From Mycoplasmataceae bacterium (GTDB taxonomy: Bacteria; Bacillota_I; Bacilli_A; Mycoplasmatales; Mycoplasmoidaceae): a stretch of DNA of 64,000 bases. The notes beneath the pieces are model-generated. The model ran no database searches. It was not told where the DNA came from and worked only from the letters and a program-made list of their open reading frames with translations. Location: positions 186,001-250,000 of the forward strand of contig JAHHTH010000001.1 of NCBI GenBank assembly GCA_020024755.1, written 5' to 3'. The position numbers and the translations under genes were made by a program. Of this stretch, positions 57,879-64,000 are shown piece after piece (within the stretch, counting starts at the first letter, position 1; each line of letters opens with the position of its first letter).

Positions 57879-59720
57879 TTATTTACCAATCACTTTCTTG
57901 ATTACTTCATCAATAGAATCTAAATCCATCTTTTGTTGTTTATCAATTGATTTAATGGTTCCATGTTCTAAATAGCCATGATAGTTCATTGCAATAATTT
58001 TATTAGATAAATTATTTATTGCTTTAAATTTATAGAAATCGCTAGCCAATCCCTTGTCTCCATAAATTCTTTCATAGATGATAATATTTTCATATTTCTT
58101 AAATATTTTCTTTATTTCTTCTTCTTTATAGCCTGTAATAAATACTGCATTAATAATATCGATGTCGTATTTGTTAACAAAGGTTGCATATATGGCATTA
58201 ACAAAAGGTCCAAAAGATATAATACAAGTTTTTGCTTTTGGGTTCTTAGTCATATATTCTCATTCACCAAATTTGATTTCATATTTATCATTAATGTCTA
58301 ATTTGATGACGTCTGATTTTGGGTAACGAATAGCAAAAATACTATCTTTATTATCTTTAGTGAAATCAATTAATCTATTTAGTTGTTTAATATTTCTACA
58401 TGATGTAATAATTGGATTGTGCAATGTTTTTAAAAAAGCAACATCATATATTCCATGGTGACTAGAACCTTCACTTGGAGCAATATCTGCTCTATCAATT
58501 AAAATATTGCAAGGAAGTTTTAATCTACTTACATCATGTAATAATTGATCGTAAGATCTTTGTAGGAATGTTGAATAAATATAAACATAAGGTTTTAATC
58601 CAACTAGAGCCATTCCAGATGATTTAGACATTGCATGTTCTTCTGCAATTCCTACATCAGTAAATCTATGATTAAATTTCTTTTCAATTAAATCACAATT
58701 ACTAGCATTAGTCATAGCTGGATTTATAACTCTAATTTTATTATCAGCAGACATTAATTTAATAAGTTTATCAGTGGCAAATTTACCATATGATTTAACA
58801 TCATGTTTTACTAATGAATGGTAGTCTCCTGATTGATCATGTTCAGCTGCTAAATTTCCTTTTCCTTTTTTTGTTTTAATATGAAGAATAACTGGTCCTT
58901 GACGAGCTAATCACTTAGCACGCTTCATCATATTATCCATTTTCTTAATATTGTGTCCATCAATCGGTCCAATATATTCAAATCCTAAATGTTCAAAATA
59001 GTTTTTACCAAATAATTCATATTGAGCACGTTTACAAAAATTATAAATTCAATTATATAATCTTTCACTAAACACTTTTCTACAAAACGCTTCTGTGTTA
59101 GCACCAAATTTGGTAGCTCTAGCTTTGTTTAATATATTTGAAAGAGAACCCACTGGTTTTGAAATTGACATATCATTATCATTCAAAATTATAATAATCG
59201 GTTCTTTACGGTATCCAATGTCATTAAGAGCTTCAAAAGATAATCCGTTAGCAAAAGCACCATCACCAACTATTGTTACAATTGATTTATCATTGATATA
59301 AAGTCCTTTTTTATTTTTGTTGTTTTCAATTTGCTCTTGATATATACCACTAGCAATTGAAAGTATATTACCGGAATGGCCTGGAGAATACTTATCATAT
59401 TTAGATTCATTCATATTCATTAAGCCGCTAATGCCATTTTCTTCTTTGATAGTATTAAATCTTTCTCTTCTATCAGTTAATATTTTGTATGGATATGTTT
59501 GGTGTCCTGTGTCAAATAATAAATAATCTTTTTCAGGGTCAAACACTCTTAATAAACTTATTGTTAATTCTACAATTCCTAGATTAGAAGAGAAGTGTAT
59601 ATCTTTTGATCTTGAAGTCTCTGTAATGATTTGTCTAACATCTTCACTTAATTCATGAAGTTGTTTCTTTTTTAATTCTTTAATATCTTCAGGTAATTTA
59701 ATATCATTTATTATCGCCAT
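57879..59720 (-). CDS. dxs: 1-deoxy-D-xylulose-5-phosphate synthase
   Basis: 613 aa. It condenses pyruvate and glyceraldehyde-3-phosphate to DXP, the entry step of the MEP isoprenoid route and a precursor for thiamine and pyridoxal. Thiamine-diphosphate motif VGDGAFANGLSFEALND..ILNDNDMSIS, the catalytic VGIAEEHAMSKSSGMAL and APSEGSSHHGIYD all fit. TGA/Trp at four or more sites. No other MEP gene lies nearby. It is one base after the 167-aa gene stop, in a run with hrcA and holA. Confidence 0.95.
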
Positions 59721-59721
59721 A

Positions 59722-60225
59722 TTATGCTCGCTTTAAACTATCTCGTGCATATTCAATAATAAATGAATAGTTATACTTAAGTGCTTCAATAATAACTTCA
59801 TTTAATTGTCTTGATTTATCTAAAAAATTTGCTAGTAGATCAACATTAATTTTTTGTTGCACTTCATCAAGTTTATCTTGTTTGAAAAAATATTGAAATT
59901 CATTTACTTTTAAATGTGCAAAATATGCATCAGTATATGCACATAATATTTTATTAATTTTATTAGTGTAAGAAAATTGTTCAGCAAATGATCTAATTAA
60001 ATGTTTAATATCTTCTTGCGTAGCTAATTCAGTTTGTTTTAATGTAGCAAATTCTTTTGCATCCATCATATTAATTAACTTGATAATTTCGTGCTTATCA
60101 CTAATTTCACCTTTTGATAAATTGAAGTACACTGCAATATGAATAATTTCAACATATAAATTATTAGTGATGTTGCTATGTTTCAAATATTTGTGAATTA
60201 TTTTGTCAACAAACTTAATGTCCAT
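59722..60225 (-). CDS. Hypothetical protein between hrcA and dxs, 167 aa
   Basis: Mostly helical, soluble, no signal. Sequence runs MDIKFVDKIIHKYLKHSNI to EYARDSLKRA. Its ATG lies 11 bases inside the end of hrcA and its stop is one base from dxs, so it is translationally coupled to both. Family not recognised. Confidence 0.8.
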   Translation of the reverse strand: MDIKFVDKIIHKYLKHSNITNNLYVEIIHIAVYFNLSKGEISDKHEIIKLINMMDAKEFATLKQTELATQEDIKHLIRSFAEQFSYTNKINKILCAYTDAYFAHLKVNEFQYFFKQDKLDEVQQKINVDLLANFLDKSRQLNEVIIEALKYNYSFIIEYARDSLKRA

Positions 60226-61231
60226 TTTTATAATACTTTTCCAATTCTTCTTTTAAATACTTTAATAGAGATCTAGTTTTTACATAAGCTAAACGTTTAG
60301 GACCAACAATTGAAATTTCATGATTGTTATCACCAATGTTAATGCTAGTAGATGAAATTGAAATATCTTCAATGCCAATATCATCATTATATGTTATTGA
60401 AGTCTTACCAGTTTTCATGTGGTTGTATGCAATTTGTTTTCATACAGTCACATCATTTAATAAATTTAAAATTTGTTGGAACTTATCAACATTTGTAAAT
60501 TCTGGGTGTACAGTAATTTGTTTTGAGTTTTTAATTTGAGTTTCTGTTCAGTTAATGTTCATAAATATTTTTTCAACAAATTCTTGTAATACAAATTCAT
60601 ATGATTTAACCTTATCTCTAATTAAATCCTTAATGAAGTCTAATTTATTTTCAATTTCATTCATCGGTGTATCTACTAATCTATCATTAAAAACATTTAC
60701 ACATGTAATAACATCATCAATGTTTTCCATATTGTTACCAATAATTTCATGTTTAATAATTTGACCACTAGATGTAACTAAAATAATTAAAGCAATCTTT
60801 TCACTAATTGAAACTACTTCTATTTTCTTTAATAGGTCGTTTTCATAAACCTTTGTGTTAATTGCTGGTAGATTAGTTATTTCATTAATCATTTCAACTG
60901 ATTCATCAATAACTTGATCAATTGATAAGTTTCTTTTAGATAAAATATCTTTTAGCTTTTGTTTGAATTGAATAGAAATGTCATTTGGTAAAAATTCTTC
61001 ATAGTATTCATATCCCTTTGTTGAGGGAACTCTACCACTAGAAGAATAATATTTAGTAATAAATCCATGTTTTTCAAGTACTACCATTTCATTTCTAATA
61101 GTTGCACTACTTAAATTAGGGAAATATTTTTCAATTAAAATTTGACTACCAACAGGTTGAGCTGATAGAGTGTATTCATCTATAATGTTCTTTAATATGT
61201 CTTTTTGACGTTTAGTTAAGATATCTTCCAT
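60215..61231 (-). CDS. hrcA: Heat-inducible transcription repressor HrcA
   Basis: 338 aa. The N-terminal winged helix (LTKRQKDILKNIIDEY, SSATIRNEMVVLE, GRVPSTKGYEYY) and the C-terminal IVGPKRLAYVKTRSLL signature identify HrcA, which binds CIRCE elements in front of chaperone genes. I found no CIRCE in this window, so its targets lie elsewhere. First gene of the hrcA-dxs-holA run; a TATAT-rich divergent promoter region lies upstream. Confidence 0.94.
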
Positions 61232-61284
61232 ATAATATATTATATGGTATATTTAAAAAATAAAGATAATTAAGCAATAATTTT

Positions 61285-61297
61285 TATAATTAGAATA
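61285..61297 (+). promoter_or_regulatory. -10 box of a leaderless gene
   Basis: TATAAT (61285-61290) is six bases from the ATG at 61297 and there is no SD. Confidence 0.55.
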
Positions 61298-61707
61298 TGA
61301 ATAAGAAAAAGTATTTAGATAAAATAGATAAGAAAGTTTTCATTAGAAGTGGCATTTTTAAAAAGGTATGTCTAGTTAATGAAACAGAAGATATTTGTAT
61401 AGAAGTTCAAAAGATCAAAACTAAAGAAGATATTGTTGAATATGTATCTGGTTTACAAAGTTTTATTAATAAAGCATTTTTAATTTATCCATGTTCTTAT
61501 TTTAGTACTGAAAACTTTAAAACAGATGTAGATGTTGTATTAATAGATAACTCATTTAGAGTTGTTGCTATATATAATAAATTACCTCCAAATAAAAAAA
61601 TTCTATTTGAAGGTGAATTTTATAATGTATTACTTATACAACCAGGATTAGCAAGATGATATGAAATCAAACCTGGTGAAAAATTTAATTTAACAAAAAA
61701 TTTATAG
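61297..61707 (+). CDS. Small protein, possibly DUF192-like, 136 aa
   Basis: The C-terminal half (IYPCSYFSTENFKTDVDVV, LIDNSFRVVAIY, LLIQPGLARWYEIKPGEKF) follows the strand pattern of DUF192 proteins (short beta proteins with an Asp-Val-Val-hydrophobic core), but I cannot confirm it. No signal peptide, so cytoplasmic. A TGA late in the gene is Trp. It is probably leaderless. The stop abuts a tRNA-like fragment on the other strand. Confidence 0.7.
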
Positions 61708-61754
61708 TATAGAATATGGGAATCGAACCCATTGATTTAAACCTGCATTCTATA
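61708..61754 (-). other. tRNA-like fragment: acceptor-type stem plus T-arm only
   Basis: On the minus strand TATAGAAT (61754-61747) pairs perfectly with ATTCTATA (61715-61708). Inside lies a perfect T-arm, ATGGG-TTCGATT-CCCAT (61732-61716), preceded by 14 nt. There is no D-arm, anticodon arm or CCA. TTTTTT follows, so it could double as a terminator for the tRNA-Leu transcript. Best read as a tRNA remnant. Confidence 0.5.
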
Positions 61755-61757
61755 TAA

Positions 61758-61843
61758 TGGTGCTGGAAAAGGGACTTGAACCCTTAAAGTATTACTACCA
61801 ACGGATTTTGAGTCCGTCGCGTCTGCCATTCCGCCACTCCAGC
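61758..61843 (-). tRNA. tRNA-Leu(CAA)
   Basis: Type II cloverleaf: acceptor GCTGGAG/TTCCAGC with encoded CCA, anticodon loop CTCAAAA giving CAA, long variable arm (TGGTAGTAATACTTTA region), T-arm AAGGG-TTCAAGT-CCCTT. Its 5' end abuts the ribF stop codon. Confidence 0.95.
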
Positions 61844-62662
61844 CTAATAGCTTGAATCTAATGCTAATTGCTTATAATAATTTATAGCATTAATTAGTTC
61901 TTCTCTACTATTAAATTTTATAATACCATTGATATATTTATAAAATTTAACTCTAATTTTTTTACCATATATATTTTTATCAAATCCAAGAATGTGAGTT
62001 TCCATTAATTGTTTATTGGCTTGTTTGATTGTTTTAGGATTCCCGATCATAGTGATAGATTTATATTCTTTATTTTTGTATATTGTTTTAGTAAGATATA
62101 CACCATCTAATAAAATACTATTGTCGAAATTAAAATTAATTGTTCTAAAACCAATTGTTCTTCCAAGTTTTTCTCCATACACAACCTTGCTACTCACTTC
62201 AAAAGGATGTTCTAATAAACTATTAGCTTCATCAATATTTCCATTTTTCAAATATTGTTTTACTAGGGCAGTTGAAAATCTTTCATCGTGTTCTAGAATA
62301 TCTAATTTTAGAATGTCTTTAAAATTATAAATAGATTGAACATCACATCCAAATTTGAAATCACTACCAACTACAACACTTTTTGTTTTTAATAAATATT
62401 TCTTAACAAATGCCTCTGCTGTCATATTATTATTCATCACATCAAACACAAAAACATTTTTTATACCTAATGAATTAATGTAGTTAACTCTTTCATTAAT
62501 ATCATTAATAGAATCGTTCTTATTTGGTAAATGATCAAATGTAAGTACTACAATATCATCATACTTGCTTAATAATTCATAATGTTTCTTATGAATTAAA
62601 TCAAAGTATCCGATTGCAACATTTTTATTATCTAAACTATTTGCTTTTAACTTCTTTAACAT
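61844..62662 (-). CDS. ribF: Bifunctional riboflavin kinase / FAD synthetase
   Basis: 272 aa from ATG 62662; an upstream ATG at 62716 would add 18 residues. The adenylyltransferase domain has GYFDLIHKKHYELL (HxxH type) and VVGSDFKFG; the flavokinase domain has GEKLGRTIGFRTIN and the C-terminal ETHILGFDKNIYGKKIRV. The usual GFPTAN motif reads GFRTIN (Pro lost), and the GxFDG..GH loop is IHKKH. It makes FMN and FAD from riboflavin. No clear SD. It ends directly at tRNA-Leu. Confidence 0.9.
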   Translation of the reverse strand: MLKKLKANSLDNKNVAIGYFDLIHKKHYELLSKYDDIVVLTFDHLPNKNDSINDINERVNYINSLGIKNVFVFDVMNNNMTAEAFVKKYLLKTKSVVVGSDFKFGCDVQSIYNFKDILKLDILEHDERFSTALVKQYLKNGNIDEANSLLEHPFEVSSKVVYGEKLGRTIGFRTINFNFDNSILLDGVYLTKTIYKNKEYKSITMIGNPKTIKQANKQLMETHILGFDKNIYGKKIRVKFYKYINGIIKFNSREELINAINYYKQLALDSSY

Positions 62663-62806
62663 AATGTTATATTTTAACTTAATTTTGAAATTATAAAGAA
62701 AGATATATTTTCTCAAACCATAAAATATACAATATTTTAGACATTAGTTTATTTTAATATGAGAAGATTTATGAAAAGTTATAATTAATATGTTTTGGTA
62801 AAGAAG

Positions 62807-64000
62807 ATGAGAAGGGTTAAAAGAACTCATTTAGAAACTAGATCATTAATTAAAATTCTAACAATATCATGTTGTGGAATTTTTCTTTTTGGCTCTTCAG
62901 AGGCTGCTTACGGTTATACACTAACTTCATCTAATATTAATCCAAGATACCCAATACAAAATAGAGGCGAATTTAATGAAGAGTTAAAATGTTTTGATCT
63001 TAGTAGTCCATATGGAACCGATGAATTTCATGAATATATACATAAAGACTTAACTGGTTTAACAAAATTTAGTACAAGAAATGAGGATGCAATATATTAT
63101 CTAACCCCTCAAAATGATATTAGAGATTGAACAAGAATGGGAATGACACTAATAAATTATAGTGGTGATGATTTAAAAGCAGGTTTTGGAATGACTTATG
63201 GACCTGGTTCGGGGTTGTTCTATCATGAACCTACTCAAATGACTATTGGTACAAGAGTAGACTTTCCTGAAAGTAACAATATAGGCATCTGTCTTATGAA
63301 CAAAAAGAATGGTGAGAGTTTTTGTGAGTACACTTATAACAATTTTACTCCTATTAAAAATTTAACTTCTAATATGGTAGATCCATCAGCCTACTCAACT
63401 GAAGCAGATCAAACATATTGAATTGAAAACACACTTTCAAATGTAGCACCTAAGCCTTTTGATGATGGTTCATTCATTCTTTCTATTTCTAAAGATATCA
63501 ATGGAGCAAATAGTTACAATGATGGTTATATCTACATTCAAATGAAACCTGATAGACATTTTGATATGATACAAATGAATTCAATCAAGAATTATGATGA
63601 TGACCAAACAATTAAATTATTAGCTCATCCTTATCAAATTGGTAGTGATAAATTTATACTTGAAATTGATTTTAATAAAGTAAAACATAGTCTAGAATTA
63701 TCAATCTATAGTTTAGACATTGAAAAGTCATTTCTAAACCAAGAATTATATAAAGAAATATTTGTTGATCCTACCTACTTTCAATTTAATGATCCTGAAG
63801 TTATTACAATACCAAATTGGGTGCACTTAAAAGACATATCGTCTAGCAGTAGTGCAACAAAAGAATTTATTGCTACTTTTATGACAAATCATAATGGGGA
63901 ATATAGACTATATAGTTTTAGTTTTAATCAAGATTTTGATTCTAGTAAAGTTCAACCATTAGGATATTCATTATTGGGGCCTGCTGAATTAGATGTAAAT
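62807..64000 (+). CDS. Exported surface protein, cut by the window edge
   Basis: At least 398 aa visible with the frame open at 64000. The N-terminal basic segment and hydrophobic stretch (LIKILTISCCGIFLFGSSEA) form a signal; it may be cleaved after Ala. The body is beta-rich with Gly-Pro-Gly and Asp-rich turns (FGMTYGPGSGLFYHEPTQM). No family recognised. Start taken as ATG 62807; TTG 62795, seven bases after TATAAT (62780-62785), is an alternative leaderless start. Confidence 0.7.

Noticed and set aside
61708..61754. Functional tRNA or the 3' end of tmRNA
   Set aside because: No anticodon or D-arm is present, both acceptor strands are adjacent and no CCA is encoded, so neither fits.

Overview
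The window reads as a Mollicutes chromosome of the Mycoplasma/Malacoplasma type. It is very AT-rich, and almost every long gene carries in-frame TGA codons that must be read as Trp. Surface proteins start with mycoplasma-style lipoprotein signals ending in SC, and -10 boxes (TATAAT) often lie directly in front of start codons. A 1-deoxyxylulose-5-phosphate synthase gene and many large surface proteins suggest the penetrans/iowae (Malacoplasma) branch; that placement is inference. All coordinates below assume UGA = Trp, so many CDS join several stop-to-stop fragments.

Layout. 0-2.5 kb: end of an unknown gene, then topA with its own promoter and terminator. 2.55-2.82 kb: a stand-alone structured RNA with promoter and terminator. 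2.9-12.9 kb (minus strand): one tightly packed operon, ABC ATPase > permease with a large outside domain > 1143-aa surface protein > 844-aa surface protein > two nearly identical lipoproteins, the last frameshifted. 13.1-19.3 kb (minus): a DnaQ-like exonuclease, a lipoprotein/unknown/SHOCT-membrane trio, trmB and a small unknown gene. 19.5-20.8 kb (plus): an AAA/DUF4143 ATPase behind three 23-bp repeats. 20.8-31 kb (minus): two overlapping giant genes with 14 MBG-type Ig-like repeats; the first ends in a thioredoxin-like domain, the second starts with a papain-like protease. An A15 tract lies in the -35 region of their promoter. 31.1-32.9 kb: two paralogous lipoproteins. 32.9-38.5 kb (minus): ptsH-ptsI, then an RNase J-like and an FtsK-like protein that have both lost their catalytic motifs. 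38.6-47.3 kb: tRNA-Gly, a membrane-anchored surface protein, a probable small RNA, an Fe-alcohol dehydrogenase/PHP phosphatase pair, a low-molecular-weight phosphatase, another surface protein, coaD and a degenerate hydrolase. 47.4-52.1 kb (plus): a 1572-aa lipoprotein ending in a MIP/DUF31-type serine protease. 52.2-62.7 kb (minus, mostly housekeeping): fakA, an S1-domain protein, an ECF-type S component, a membrane protein, holA, dxs, an unknown gene, hrcA, tRNA-Leu, ribF. The right edge cuts a further exported protein.

Taken together, a conventional housekeeping backbone (supercoiling, PTS phosphoryl transfer, CoA/FAD/fatty-acid metabolism, replication, heat-shock control) is interrupted by accessory surface operons. 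Three are the best candidates for undescribed host-interaction systems: the ABC/giant-surface-protein operon, the redoxin/Ig-repeat/papain-protease pair and the MIP-like protease. The paired RNase J-like and FtsK-like pseudo-enzymes are the most unusual core genes.
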